DNA of 64,000 nucleotides from Tetraselmis striata (lineage: Eukaryota; Chlorophyta; Chlorodendrophyceae; Chlorodendrales; Chlorodendraceae): contig VCJN01000289.1 in assembly GCA_006384855.1 (NCBI GenBank), positions 1-64,000 on the forward strand, written 5' to 3'. The notes under the pieces are model-generated. The model was given only the letters and a program-made list of their open reading frames with translations, made no database searches and was not told where the DNA came from. Position 1 is the stretch's first letter. The number at the start of each line of letters is the position of its first letter. Made by a program: the position numbers and the translations under genes. Positions 43,440 to 55,900 of the stretch are shown piece by piece.

Positions 43440-45035
43440 GTGCGGCGCTTCCTACAGCTACAGCCGAGTGCGGCTCAACCATCCGCACACCTACACATGG
43501 CGGCTCAACCAACCGCCTCCCGTACCATTCCATCAATGCGTCCGTCGGTTGTCACACTGCGTGTTACAACCGGCTCGCAACGACCAAGCTTCGCGCGTGT
43601 ACGTTACGCGCGTGACATGCGCTACGAGCGCGAAGGGCGCGCGGGGCGGCCCTCTTACCTGAACCTAGCCCCGCAAACCCGTACTGGCACTACTGCAAAC
43701 CCGTCCAGCAACTACCGGCCAACCGCCGGGAACCTAACCGCTGCTGCCGAGTACTTTGCAAACAGTAGTCGCCATCCTGGTACTCATTCGGTAAAACGAC
43801 GCACTTACGTAATTGACGAGCCCGAAGCTGTCGCCCCTTGGGCTGCTTCACTGCGATCACGACTGCAGGATGCCCTCGGCTCAAACGGATTAGGACAGCG
43901 GACACTCGACATGCTCTCGAGCTCCCTCACCGCTCAGAACACTCAAGAGCTACGCCGGCAGACTGTCTCAGTTCGCGGAGTTCTGCCACGACTCCGAGAA
44001 CATCTGCCCGTTGGAGGCGACCACTGCTACTGTCGTCCGGTACGTTGCTTGGATTGGTGAGCGAGGGCACATTGGAGCCAAGTCACTGTAACCCTACCTG
44101 TATGCAATCAACACGTTCTTCGAGTTGCACAACCTCGACCCAATCGCCAAGCACAGCCTACACCTTACTGCAGCTAGGCGTGGGCTGATGCTGCGGCAGC
44201 GACGTCTCGAAGCCGCCCCTTTGCGAGTTCCTCTGCCTGCTTATGTCGCTTACAGCTTCGTCGAACATGCCGAGTTGATTGTGTCTCCTGCCACCACATA
44301 GTACCAACACGACTTCCGAGCCCTCGTGGCCTCGGTTGTCAATTTCATGTTCTTTGCCAGGGGACTTACTGGCGTGTCTTGCCGAGTGCGGGATGTTCAT
44401 GTCGACGACTACAACATTACCCTGCAGGTGTACCGCGAGAAAGGCCGCGCTAGCCGACGGGGACCCGACGACCTGCGCGTGCTTCTCCTTCCGGTGTCAG
44501 AACACCCCGAGTTGCACGTCTCCTGCACCACTTCATCGACAACGTACGGGTTGTCCCCTTGGTGATTGTTGCCTTGGCTGAAACAAACTTGTCGGCGGTC
44601 ACCCCAAGCGAGCAGTCCAAAGCTTGGACCGCCGATACAATTTCGGACTGGCTGTCTACAGCCGTCCGTCTTGTCGGTGCTGCTGCCCCTCCCGCCGGCA
44701 CTTCCTGGACCTCACACAGCCTCCGCAAGGGAGCAGCGTCTGCCGCCAACGCCATCGGAGTTCCATTGTCCCACATTCGCTACCAAGGTGGCTGGGCCAC
44801 TAACTCCGACGTCGTTCTGGACTACATTGACCCCAACGTTCTTCCTTCACCTGGCCCATGGTTCTTCTTTGGCCACATCGCCCCCCTCCGCCACTTCCAA
44901 GTCCAAATAGACTCCGCAGCGGTGGCCTTCCCGGTGCCTCCTTCATGGCCTAGCGCTACCCCTTCTCCGCCAATCCACCGCTTTCTCCGTTCGCTCATGA
45001 CTGGCAACACCAGACTCAACTTTGAAATGATCTAA
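43440..45035 (+). pseudogene. Tyrosine recombinase of the element, broken by frameshifts and stops
   Basis: The N-terminal part (to about 43985) is variable, with a core-binding domain (LGQRTLDMLSSSLTAQNTQE). After a one-base shift the frame continues with ATVVRYVAWIGERGHIGAKS, a TAA near 44088, then AINTFFELHNLDPIAKHSLH, a TAG near 44299, then the catalytic domain: FFARGLTGVSCRVRDVHVDD, a second shift near 44520, HSLRKGAASAANAIGVPLSH (His-x-x-Arg box), YQGGW and VVLDYIDP (candidate nucleophilic Tyr). Order and spacing of R, HxxR, W and Y fit a tyrosine recombinase. The final frame ends at TAA 45033-45035. At least two shifts and two stops make it inactive as it stands. Confidence 0.8.
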
Positions 45036-45338
45036 ACTAGTTTATGGGGTTACCTCCCTCGACCTAACCGCTTTTCAGCTACAAGTGCTACTCAGTGGTA
45101 CGAGAACTAGGCACATGTCGTTGCGCCTTTTTGGGTGCAGCACGAGTAGACATGAAAGCAGCCATAACAGCTTAGATTGCCATCTTCCAGTTTTTGCTGC
45201 GTTCCACGCAACGGCCTCCCTGACTCCGTTTTCCCTCCACGCTTTTCACTTTACCCTCCTGCCAATTTCGGCTCTTGACCGTATAACACAGCCTGCGCGA
45301 CCTTTTTGGCAAAACCAGACTTAACTTTGAAATGAGTA
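45003..45338 (+). repeat. Right repeat complex B1-A2-B2
   Basis: B1 (about 45003-45030) reads GCAACACCAGACTCAACTTT then GAAATGA. A2 follows directly (45029-45213). After about 95 bp of unique sequence B2 (about 45310-45338) reads GCAAAACCAGACTTAACTTT then GAAATGA. B1 overlaps the end of the recombinase ORF, as in described split-direct-repeat elements. Confidence 0.8.
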
Positions 45339-46725
45339 TACCTGCGAATTTCGAGGGGAGAAAGGGACTCATTCCCGCGGGCGGCGCACGGTCTGGAATT
45401 CCGGCCGAGGCAGTACACGCCACACTCGCATTTCCGCCGAGAGGAAGGCTTATATCCCCGGTAATGGAAACACCGGAAACATTGCCGGCAGTTGGGGATG
45501 GTTGGGCTCGGGAGGGCTTGGGCAATGGGAACGCAACGATAATGTCAGCCTAGCGTTGTCCATATTCTCCTGAGTGCGATTCGGTGGGAGGGCGGCGTTA
45601 GATCCATGCCCACAAGACACGACTTTAACACGACTTGTCGGGTTATGCAATGACATGTCGTTCACACGCGTTTGCGTGTTACGCACAATTGGCCCCGGGC
45701 GCAGCAACCGGCCCAGCCTATGGGTGTCGGTGATACGAAGCAATGCGTTTTTCGTACACGATAAGATGCTAACGCATATTATCGTGCTTCAGACAACTTG
45801 CATCCCATGGCGCACTATGAACGGACTCGGTCGCGTACCTTTCGGCTCATTTCCGGCCACCTCAGTGACGAAATGCATTATTGAGCGCACCACATGCTTC
45901 ATGTCATCCGAATGCAGCTTCATGATGGGCTCATGTTGATCCTCTTCTCCTTCGCGTACGTGTAGGACGCGTGAGCGGAGATAGGACTCCCTGAGGTGTC
46001 GCACTGGGTGCATGCGCATGCCCGCGATGCCCCTCTTGTACTTCTTTCGTGAAGCGCTCGGCCTCTCCACTGATGCTCCGGCAATCTTTCCCTGCAGCGG
46101 CTCGGCGAACAAAATGGCCGTCGCCGCCAGGGAGAAGTATCCCTATGTATGAGGATATGCACAAGCAAATATTGGGCATGCGGTATAAAAGCAACGACGG
46201 GGGGCCACATGTATGTAGTGCCCATCAATAAACGGCGAGTCGAGGGTATGGGATACACATGACGGGAATCATACGCTACGGACCGATGAGCATGAGGCGA
46301 AGCAAACGGTGGCCGTGAACCCACGACCGCGAAACCAACGGCCGCCTCGTCGTCGGTTGCTTCCGGAGGAGGGGCCGAAAATGCGGCATGAGGCCGGCGG
46401 CCACACGTGCGGCGAATATGTTTCCGCCATACATGAGGAGACCTCCCGTAGCTTGCGTTTTCGCCCCCCTGTCATAGCCATGGAACGCATATCAGTTGAC
46501 ACGCATTACCGTTGACACGCACGATAAAGCGTGACACGGCAGTACTCACCCCTATTGGCAAGTCTTTCAGTAATATGAAGGACCATGCTCCTGAAGAAGG
46601 TCGGCCCCTTGTCGGCATTCGCCTCACAACGCAACACCCCACTATGGGGCATCTCCAGCTAAATGGCATGGGGGTAAAACCTGACCTCTTGCGGTAGGAT
46701 TCCCAAGGAGGTCTGGAGGGGGAAA

Positions 46726-46765
<40 letters not shown>

Positions 46766-48279
46766 TCCGCGTGTCGTCGCTCCGTGGTCGGCAGGCCGGT
46801 CTTGCCCGCCCGCCTGTCATCATGTGCCGCACAATCCATTCATACACCGCCTTTAGTCCTCATTTGATAACTCCTCATGCGGAAACTCCAACGGGACGTC
46901 GGGCGGCCACGAAGCGAATGGCATATCTCGGTTACAATGCAACTATCGATGTACATCCGACCGGATGAGTGTTAGTTGGACATTAAGTGCTGCTTAGAAC
47001 ATATATTTCCGGTATTAATATGCACAATGACGTATCAATGTATCATGAAAATCGCAAGAAATATGAAATGTTCATCAATAATATATCCAGCCTGAATATT
47101 CCGGCCCCGGCCAATGCTGACACGATTGAGGGTGTTAACGAAAACCCGCTACACACTTTCAATGTTTCTGCATGAATAGTTCTTGCCCATCCAACGCAAT
47201 AACTATAGCGCTGCTCGTATTATCGTTGACGCTCATAATCGTGTATTTTTGTTAGAAGTAATGGGTGGCTCGGACCTCGCGGAACGGAACTCGTCCACCG
47301 TTGCCCCGGTCCAAAAAGATCCTTGTGGAATGCGGGTGGAATCAGGAGCGGTTCGTGATTGATGTCCACTCCATGGAAGACCATTGCTCGCACTTCCGCT
47401 ACATGCCTGATTTAGTGCCACAAGGTTGGGACCCATGTGACAGCAGGGTCTACTTCCCCCCATACCCCGCCGTGCAGGCCAGCGGTCAGCATAAAAGTTC
47501 CACGGTCCCCAAATGGGATCGTAAGGTACTGCCACGGACTCTAGACATGCACGGGGCCAACCTTCGTCTTTGAGTTGGGCACCAATTCCTGCGTTCTGCC
47601 GGCGGACATAACGAGGGCGCTTGGTGTGCTTAGCCTGACATTATGGGCCAGAGCCAGTCCGCGGGCGTCCACGAGCACGCTTGGGAGTGGGGAGGTGCCC
47701 TCCACCTCACTTCGCGGCGTGCCTTGCGCCGGAGGCGCGCCATCCTCCACCGTAGAGGATCCCCCGCCGCTGACGCCACATGGTCCCGCTACGGAAGACG
47801 GGTCGGCCTCCCCTACCGCCGAAGTACCGCCCCCCCGGCGCCTCGACAAAATGTCGGCGAGATAGCTTATGTCGAACAAGAGGAGGTAAAGCCGCCAATT
47901 CTCTTAGCGGGCGGTGCCGTAGTAAACCTTGTGGGCAATGGGTGCTCTTTCTTACGTCGGGCGTTTCGACTTTGAAACTGAACGCCCATACTACGATATT
48001 GCATGGCGATATTTGCACCGCAATACCGTTGCACATCGCGGCTGGGTGTGTAAGCCCTGGCTGTGCCGGTCGGACGCTAGGTTATACAGCCCCGCGAGGG
48101 GCGTAGGGGGAGCAAGGACCGGGGTACGTTAGCGCGCACCGCGCGGCTCAGTGTCCGGCTCAATAATAAATGCTTCTCTGGTCGTGAGAAGACACGTTTA
48201 TTCATACTTCCGTAAATGCTAATTCCGCGCACCGTGGTTCGCGCCCGGCGCGCCCGCCTCACTACGAGGAAATGTGCCG
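45339..48279. other. Decayed region, no confident gene
   Basis: Short ORFs on both strands, none with a recognised domain. Minus-strand frames at 46112-45789 (contains VLHVREGEEDQHEPIMKLHS) and 47879-47541 (contains SYLADILSRRRGGGTSAVGE), and a plus-strand frame at 47265-47573, have protein-like composition and may be fragments of mobile-element genes. A long poly(C) run lies at about 46732-46764. Words resembling the 39.7-40.3 kb satellite core recur at about 45757-45790, 46485-46540 and 47220-47245. Confidence 0.4.
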
Positions 48280-48365
48280 ACGGCGAGATTCGAACCAGCA
48301 CACGTGCGTGTGGGTGTACAGGGGCAGCCGTTTAAACGCTCAGGCCGCAGCCCGACATAAACGGT
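48280..48365 (-). repeat. tRNA-like sequence (type II-like D-arm and B box)
   Basis: On the minus strand a segment reading GCGGCCTGAGCGTTTAAACG resembles the D-arm of Leu/Ser tRNAs, and about 45 bases later GGTTCGAATCTC matches a B box/T-loop. The acceptor ends do not pair, so this is not a functional tRNA as read. It may be a tRNA pseudogene or the head of another SINE family. Confidence 0.3.
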
Positions 48366-51300
48366 GGTGGTTTGGAGTGTTATATATCATACCCGGTACA
48401 TGTACCGAACGCCTCTGTATCCTCGCGTGGGGCACCGAATTGAAGTTGAGCTGTCAAAACCCGTTCATTACTTTCGACGCATGTAATAGCGGTTCGCCAA
48501 CATCGTGGGACTTGCAGTTTTTGCTATCACACGCCGGGGCATTATTCATGCTGCGAAGGGCAGGGGCTGCTAGTTCGAGGGTGCATAAGGCTGAATCCGC
48601 ATATCAAAGAAAACGGTTCAATGTTGTGTGGTGAGGGGCCTACTCGCATCGATGTCCCTTTGAAGATGGAACATGTAATACATGGCTGCATCATCGGGCC
48701 GTGATGCACGATTGCACGCGTGCATGCATGTCGGTAAGGGTAGTGTTGGGAGTAAGACTTGTCAGCTTGCGAGAAATGTTGTGATGGCGCGCAAGACCCG
48801 ATATTGCCTCGTGGTAACCGCTTCCATCCACTCTTTCACATACAAGCAACAACACAGTAGCGCGAGTGGCGCTAGCGCTTCAACACCTATAGTGGATGGG
48901 TTTCGTTACACCACGACGATTCCGGGTAGGCGCCCTGGTTCTCACGCAGTGCGAAACAATACGGGTTACAAGTCGCAAACTAGTACTAATATCTACTATG
49001 TTTTGGTCTCAGAAGGCCGGTCCGAATAAATGTCCCAGTTCAAGCCCCCCTCCCAAGTTTGCCCCACCCATGAACTTTATTTGTCCGTCCTGTCTAGTAC
49101 CTATTGAACAATACTGGTAAATGGGCACTCCATCAAAGCTTGCACATGCATCACTTTTTCAGACAGACACGCAATTGTGTGTATCCTTCCATATGCAAGC
49201 ATATAATTGAGGGGGTGGGGCACTTTCTGCAACCATCCGCAAATTACACTCAGCGCCGCGGCTACCCAAGCATATGATGGCCTGAGCCACCACTTCATGT
49301 AGCTATATATAAATGCCGTGATATTGACGCTATTGAACACTGCTATGCTCTACTTGAAGTTAATATGCTGCGCCTCGCTATACTGCGCACTGGCATTGCT
49401 GCCTGCCATCTAGCCGCTGCCTCTTCTTGGCATAATTGGCCCCGTGGCCCGGGACAATCACCTTGTGGGCAGCGTCAACACCAGTTTTGCACACTGACAG
49501 AATTGTGCAGTTAACAAACTGCAAATTTGTGCCCATCACTCCACCTACGTACCTTATCTATCATGTCCACCCAAGCGAAGCGCCATTGTTTACATATTAT
49601 GGCCATGTTTGGATAAGGCATGATGGCGGCATTGGCGGCTGGCAGTGGCCGCGCTCGCCGCTCAGCCCCATGCCAGTGGGCACACACCTTTACTCACGGA
49701 GAACGAAAGTGACATACGAGGATGACCTCCCCCCCCCCCCCCTTCCGGACTTTCGGCCAAAATCGGCCCGTAAAACAGAACATTGAATAGGACCGGCCGA
49801 AGCGGAAAGTACATCAGCGGGATGAACGGTGTCATGCCGAAAGTACAAGATGCGGATCGTGGTTTGCTGCATGCAGTCTTAAGTACTACTGCTGATGAGG
49901 TTTCACATGCGTGCGTCAAGTGCGCGGTACCCTCCATTGCAGATACGTCATACTGCGGGACCGCCGTGCCTCCGGTACGGGTCAAAGTCTAATACTCCGG
50001 TCAAGCCCCCTGGAACGTCGTGTACGGGGAAGAGTCGAGTGGAGGCATTATATGCTACGGGCAGCAAGAACGGTGGGCAAGCGACGAGCAGGCATCAATG
50101 CATCACAACATTGAGTCGCTACAACATGAAGCACCATGGCCGGCAGGGCGCGCGTAGTGCCCGCCGGCAGCCGACTGGCCGCCGGTGCTCTCTCGGACGA
50201 GGTATTTCATGAAGAACAAGTGCGAAATAACAGAGTCGCTATTGCACATGCGCCATCCATGCCGTAATATATTTCTTTGCTAGAATATGCTACATACTAG
50301 TAACCATGAGGCACAACTACCCCTACACTGCCCCGTAATGTAACTATCACACCCCCTTACTTGCAAGTATGGTATGTATGCAAGTAGGTTATGATAAATA
50401 CCCAATACAATGCGGGTAGGTCATTGAAACTAGGTTAATCAGGGTATGGGACAACTTCACAACTCATATGTACGGATTCCGCGCTACCTAGCCTAGAAGC
50501 AAAATAACATGATAAGTTGTTGAGATCGTCGAAGGCGCGGGCATGAAAAAGTTCTCGCGGCCTCTTCGCCGTAGAGCGAGGCTCTACTATAATAGTGCGG
50601 TGTCTATGCATGCCCATCGCACGTCACTGCAAGCCGAGTGGCACTAGAATGGCGTGCACTAGTGCTAGTGCACTGTAATGGATTTAATGCATTGATGTTG
50701 ATGGAAATATTGATGTAAAGAGGAGAGATCGGGCGTGGCGGCCGCGCTCATCACTCAAGGGGTACATGTGCCAAATATGAGTGGTTCGTGTGCGAGTACA
50801 CCCTGCACATCCATTGTGACGCCACCGCGTCTTGGCCTCTCTGGTTTTGAGACGCACGTGTTGCACAGTTTCACGCCCATGATGGAGCCACATGTTGCAA
50901 TGAACGTGACGTTTCGAAGTATATTTACGTTAGTAGCTCGAAACGTGCCTTAACGTGCCCGGACCCCCGCAAAAAAAACGTTGTGTATGTGCTACGCCGC
51001 CTTGTGTATACATGAAATTGATTTTTGTTTCAACTGAATAAAGCTCTTCTCTTAAAAGGCCGTAGTCTTTACCTGGCATCAGGGAAGGGCCCGCCGCTGA
51101 CCAACCCGCATAGGGTTCGCTAAAACCTTAGGCATGACACATTGACACTCAATTAGTGCACCACGCACGCGCGCGCTGAAGCTCACGCGGACCGCGCTAC
51201 GAGCACCATAGGTTTGCCCATTCTCACCGTGCCTGGAATGTAACAAACGAGTCGTCGTTATTCGTCTCAAAAGCATAACGCTCGCCCCACGCACGGCAGC

Positions 51301-51477
51301 ATTATATCGCACATGTAGTTATACTTGTAGTCTCATAACACATCGTACTTATTTCCTACACATCGTACTCGTTATATAATCCGTATAGGATAACGTAGTC
51401 GTTTTTATTGTCACACAACATTGGCTGAAGTACACTCGGTCGTCCCCTCCCCCCCCCCCCCCGGCGAGGCATAAATT
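48366..51477. other. Region without a confident gene
   Basis: Moderate to low GC, short ORFs on both strands, a poly(C) run at about 49729-49742. No domain, repeat array or exon chain was recognised. Confidence 0.45.
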
Positions 51478-51560
51478 CTCGGCTTCCATGGGGATCGAAC
51501 CGGTGACCTCTAGGCCCCTGGATTGAAACTTATGCTCCGAACCAAGTGAAACAATCGCGG
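51478..51560 (-). repeat. Degenerate tRNA-like sequence
   Basis: On the minus strand, TTTCACTTGGTTCGGAGCA resembles a tRNA D-arm, and GAGGTCACCGGTTCGATCCC matches a variable loop, T-arm start and B box at tRNA-like spacing. The T stem and acceptor stem do not pair well, so it is a relic or SINE head. A poly(C) run (on the plus strand) lies beside it at about 51449-51462. Confidence 0.35.
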
Positions 51561-52942
51561 CGACATTCGTCTGCAAATAATTACAACGATTGCCACAGCA
51601 CGGCGGCATTATCATATCGCGCATACACACTCGTAGTCTCAGGTGCACATACTACTAGTATTCGCAGGGGCTACCCCTGGTATTCGTACCCGTTATTGCC
51701 ACATCGCGATCCCCTCCGAATCCCCTATACGGGAGTTATTCATGGAGCTGCAGCCACGTGCCAAATGTTGATGGGATGATACCCCTCTGCCACCTTGCGT
51801 TCTCTACGCACTCCACGTCTGCCTACGTTTCAGCCTTTCAGGTTACCCTCTTTCTGCCTGTCTGTGTGCATCAAGCTTCCGCACTAGCCCTTGTTGGTAA
51901 TCATGATGCTATGGCGCGCCCGTGTCATCACGAGGTCGAGTGCAGTGATTTGGGGGAGGCGCAGGGTGACGGAGGGCGAGGGGCATGAGTGCGGGGTCAA
52001 CCATTTTCCCCTAGGGCTTTGGGCGCCCACATTGGTGGGCGACCCAGAGGACACGGCTCCTCGCTACGTCGGGCCATGTGCTTGGGGAGGGCAAGACGAT
52101 GCTCCGGAACCTTGCTAGTAGGTGGGCTGTGTTGTCGTGGTGTCACCCTGTGCAGTCGTGGCACCGTGGTGATCTCCCCCCCCCCCCCCCCCCCGGCTGC
52201 GCTTCAGGGTTGAGGGTTTTAGAAATAGGGTTTTAGAAATACTGACCAATTCTGTGTCCTCCAGGGTTTGTGTCATGCGTGCCCATGGTTGCGAGGATGT
52301 GCACCGCCTCCTGTTCCGGTGATGACCCGCTACATCGGGTACTCAGGACTATGCGTCTCTGCGGGTATCATCTTTTTGTGACTGTCCGGCGGGCCGTCTC
52401 CGAACTCAGGCCGGGGGGGGGGGGGGGGGGGGGGGGGAGGGCGGGGGGGGGGGGGGGATGACAGGCAGAATCACGTGCGGCGCGAGGGTGGGCACAGCAT
52501 GCCCCTCCTCTGCGGCCGGTGCATGCGGATTTTCAGTACAGCTAGTGGTGGTAGCAGGGCGGGGATGGCGTGTTGCCATGGTCGAGGAGGCCGAGTGAGA
52601 GAGAGAGAGAGAGGGGGGAAGGGTGGTCGCTGAGGGGCGAGAACGCATACACCCGACGGATATCGACTGTTTGAGTGCAATCTACTGTCGACGGCGAGGA
52701 GGATAAGGGTTCTCCGAGGACTCGGTTCTGACAAGCAATTGGGGTCTGAACTAAGCCCTCTGGGCGGTCCAAGCCAGAGTCGATGGAGCGCGGAGGGAGA
52801 GGGTTGGTGTTAGGTTAATCAGGGTTAATTAAAGCCCTGTCCTTGTTCATGCGAACGTTCAGGGCTCGAATTCCAAGGGGGTGTCCGCCCCCCTGAGCCC
52901 TCCGGGTGGATGTGATGCCGCCTGCCGGAGCCGTCCTCCCGC
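51561..52942. other. Region without a confident gene, G-rich tracts
   Basis: Contains poly(C) at about 52177-52193, long poly(G) at about 52413-52457, a (GA)n run at about 52597-52612, and two copies of AGGGTTTTAGAAAT at about 52211-52240. The part next to 52943 is the expected 3' UTR of the aminotransferase. No gene was recognised. Confidence 0.45.
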
Positions 52943-55900
52943 CTACCGGCGGTACTTGTCCATAAAGGCGGCGTGGAAGGCGGTCAGGCTGTCGATGACG
53001 CGCCCGATGTCCGCCTCGCTGGGCAGGAAGGTGGTGCGGAAGTGCCAGGTGCCCTCCTCCTGCCGGAAGCCGCTGCCGGGCACGATGACGATGCCGGTCG
53101 CCTCCAGGCACTCCATGCAGTACAGAAAGTCCGCGGCCTGCCCGCGCGCAGCGGCGGCCTCCACCGCCGCGGGCGGCAGGCGCAGGCTGGGGAAGCAGTA
53201 CATGGCGCCCTCCGCGCGCTGGCACGTGACGCCCTCCAGCTGGTTGAGCGCCGCGCTGAGCGCCGCCGCGCGCCGCGCCAGCGAGGAGAACACCGCGTCG
53301 CGCTCCGCGGCGTACAGCTCGTACGAGGGGTCGCCCGGCTGCGGCGGCGACATGGTGCACGCCATCGCGATCTGCCCGCTCACGTTGGGGCACAGGTTCA
53401 CGCTCCACGCCTTGAGCAGCTGCTCCTTCACCGCCGCGTCCATCCCCACCAGCTGCGCGCCAACCCGGGGCGGGGCGGGGCGGCGCGGGGCGGGGCGGTC
53501 CGGCAGCAAATTCCACGGTCAGTAGAAACCCAGCCGGCAGGTCGAGAGGTTGAGAGGCGATACAGGGAGCCGGCGTGAGCATGGGGACACCGCCCCTGGC
53601 TCTGACCAGGTGACCAGGTAACTAAGGTAGCTAAGGTAACGAATGCGTTGCCAGCAGAGTACTCTAAATCCGTTGCCAATGTTCAGACTCCGTGAGATGT
53701 GATTGTCTAGATTTGACACCCTCAAACAAGGGCAGGGCGTGTGGTATGAAAAGAAAGCGGGGTTCTGCAACTGTCTTGGCACCGACACGCAAAGAAAGGA
53801 AAGCGCTGGTGCAGCGAGCCGAGGGAGCGGAGGAGGCGGATAGAGCTTAGCAACACAGGCAGGGGCAGACAGAGCTGCAGCTGAAGGCGTTTCAAGAGCG
53901 CCACCGTACGGAAATAACACTGGGGGGGCGCGTATGGGCGCCCGTGCTCCGGCACGCGCTACAGCCGACCGGCACGTGATGATACGCGCGCTCGTACGCA
54001 CCGCCAGCGCCACTCGCCAGAGTCACCGAGGGATGCCACGGGTACATTAGAGGCCCGAGGTTGAGGTGCTACGGGCGCCCACGTTGCGTTAACGGACTCG
54101 GCAGGGAAATACTGCAGAGGCTCCTTCAGGTATGGCGTGTGAATACAAAAGATCGCGGAGTAATGCGTCCTTTATAGATGTATAATGTATGAAAAAATAG
54201 TGTATATATAAAATGAATAGATTTAAATACATAGACATAATTATAAGTATAAATACACGCGTACGCACATTCGAATGCAAAGTATCAAGTGTGCCATCCA
54301 GGGGGGGGGGGGGGGGGGGAGGAGAGGGCGCCGAGAGAATCGCCCTCAAAAGGGGAGTCGGCGTCCGGCGAGGGGGCGGCGATACGATGCAAGCGGGCGC
54401 ACCTCCATGTAGCCGCCGCGGCGGCCGCACTCGCCCATGAAGCCCTTGGAGACCGAGTGCAGCGAGACCAGCTGCAGCCCCGCGGCCTCCGCGCCCATCT
54501 CGCACGCGACCCTCTTGAACGAGTGGAAGGCCTTGGTGTCCACGTACACGTTGGTCTGGTACACCTCGTCCGCGAGGAGCACCAGGTTGTGCGCGCAGCA
54601 GAAGCGCACGATCTGGCGCTGGTTCTCCAGCGACAGGCACTGCCCCGTGGGGTTGCCCGGGTTGATGACCACCATGGCGCGCACCGTCAGGCCCTGCGCC
54701 TTGCCCGCGGCGAGCGACGCGGCGAGGTCGTCCGCGTCGAGGCCCCAGCCGGCGGCCTCGTTGAGGTAGTACGGCACCAGCTGCCCGCCCGCGAGCTGGA
54801 TGCCGGCCGAGTAGAGCGGGTACTGCGGGATGGGCACCAGGAAGGCGTCCGCCTTGCTGCGGATGAGCAGCTTGAGCATGCCGTGCACCGCGGGGGAGGC
54901 GCCGTCCGTCATGTACAGGTCCTCCGGGTCCGCGGGGAAGCCGTCGCGCGCCTCCATGCCCGCCGCCACCAGCTTCCGGCACGCCAGCGCGCCCTTGCTC
55001 GCGGTGTACGCGCCCGAGCTGACGACGTCCGCCAGGATGGCGTCGCTGCGGGCCACCACGTCCGCCGGGAACGTGCCCTCCGGCACCTGGTCCCGCAGCT
55101 GGCGGGGCGGGAGCAGGAGGAGGGAGGGGGTCAGCGGCAGCCACCTCAAGATGCCCGCGCGGTCGGGCAGCCCGGGCGCTCGGTGGGTGGCCGGCGGGGC
55201 GCACCTCGGGGTAGTCGCACAGCGCGACGACCTGGCGCACAAACGTGATCGGCTTCTGCGCGGGGCGGCGGCGGCGCAGAGTCAGCCATCGCATGCTCAG
55301 AGAGGAGGGGAGGGGAGGAGGGGGGGGACCCGCGTGCAGGATGGGCCTGCCGGTGTGCCACCGGAGGCAGGCAGTCGAGGGGGCCCTCATGCGGTGAAGA
55401 CCCTCGTGGTCGAGTTGACACCATTTAGAGAGGCCAATGCGTGGAGCCCTGTTGGGGTGTGCCGATGCAACTAAGCCATATAACGATTGCTGCACGTGGA
55501 AGGCGGCATTTTCCTCCCTCGCCCTTAGCATGTGGGCATGAATAGGCGAGGTACAGCGCACAGGGCTAGGGGTAGCTAAGGAGCATCACGATTGGGCGCC
55601 CAGCTGTAGTCCCGTTCATGTGTGTACATCTATAATGTATACATGAGTGCATGTCTGTGTGCCTGTCCACCCAGCTTCTCGTAATTCGCCACATAGACGT
55701 AGAGCAAACTCGTCAGCATGCAGCGCAATTCCAACCACTCCTCTAGGGCAGTCTAATCTGCACACCCAGCGGGGCGGTGTTGCGCAATTCTTTTGTTGTG
55801 TAACTGTCACCTCACGTAATTGCGGGTTCCGGCGGTCTTCATAATCAACTCATTAAAATCCTCTCTCCCTCTCTCTGTCCCTATAAGTACATGCACACGT

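Larger units (their letters stand above)
40919..45338 (+). mobile_element. Tyrosine-recombinase element with split direct repeats (Ngaro/PAT-like), RT not found
   Basis: About 4.4 kb bounded by split direct repeats in the order A1 - internal region - B1 - A2 - B2. A1 is 40919-41104, A2 is 45029-45213 (about 186 bp each, highly similar), B1 is about 45003-45030 and B2 about 45310-45338. This arrangement is diagnostic of Ngaro/PAT-like tyrosine-recombinase retrotransposons. Inside are a Gag-like ORF (41218-41646), a 225-bp tandem array (about 41821-42640), a second Gag-like segment with an Arg/Gly-rich tail (42845-43277) and a broken tyrosine recombinase (43440-45035). Only about 160 bp separate Gag and recombinase, so there is no room for the reverse transcriptase/RNase H expected in autonomous relatives. 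Confidence 0.75.

Noticed and set aside
46642..46847. Gly-rich minus-strand ORFs
   Set aside because: Produced by the long poly(C) tract on the plus strand; no other coding support.
52207..52240. Interstitial telomere repeats (GGGTTTTAG words)
   Set aside because: Only two imperfect copies with an extra AAAT spacer; insufficient for a telomeric tract.
54289..55248. 319-codon plus-strand frame opposite the aminotransferase
   Set aside because: Antisense shadow of a GC-rich exon, rich in Arg/Ala/His with no motif.
54089..55561. 490-codon minus-strand frame over the aminotransferase gene
   Set aside because: It is a wrong-frame reading of the GC-rich aminotransferase exons; the true frame has conserved motifs and consistent splice phases.
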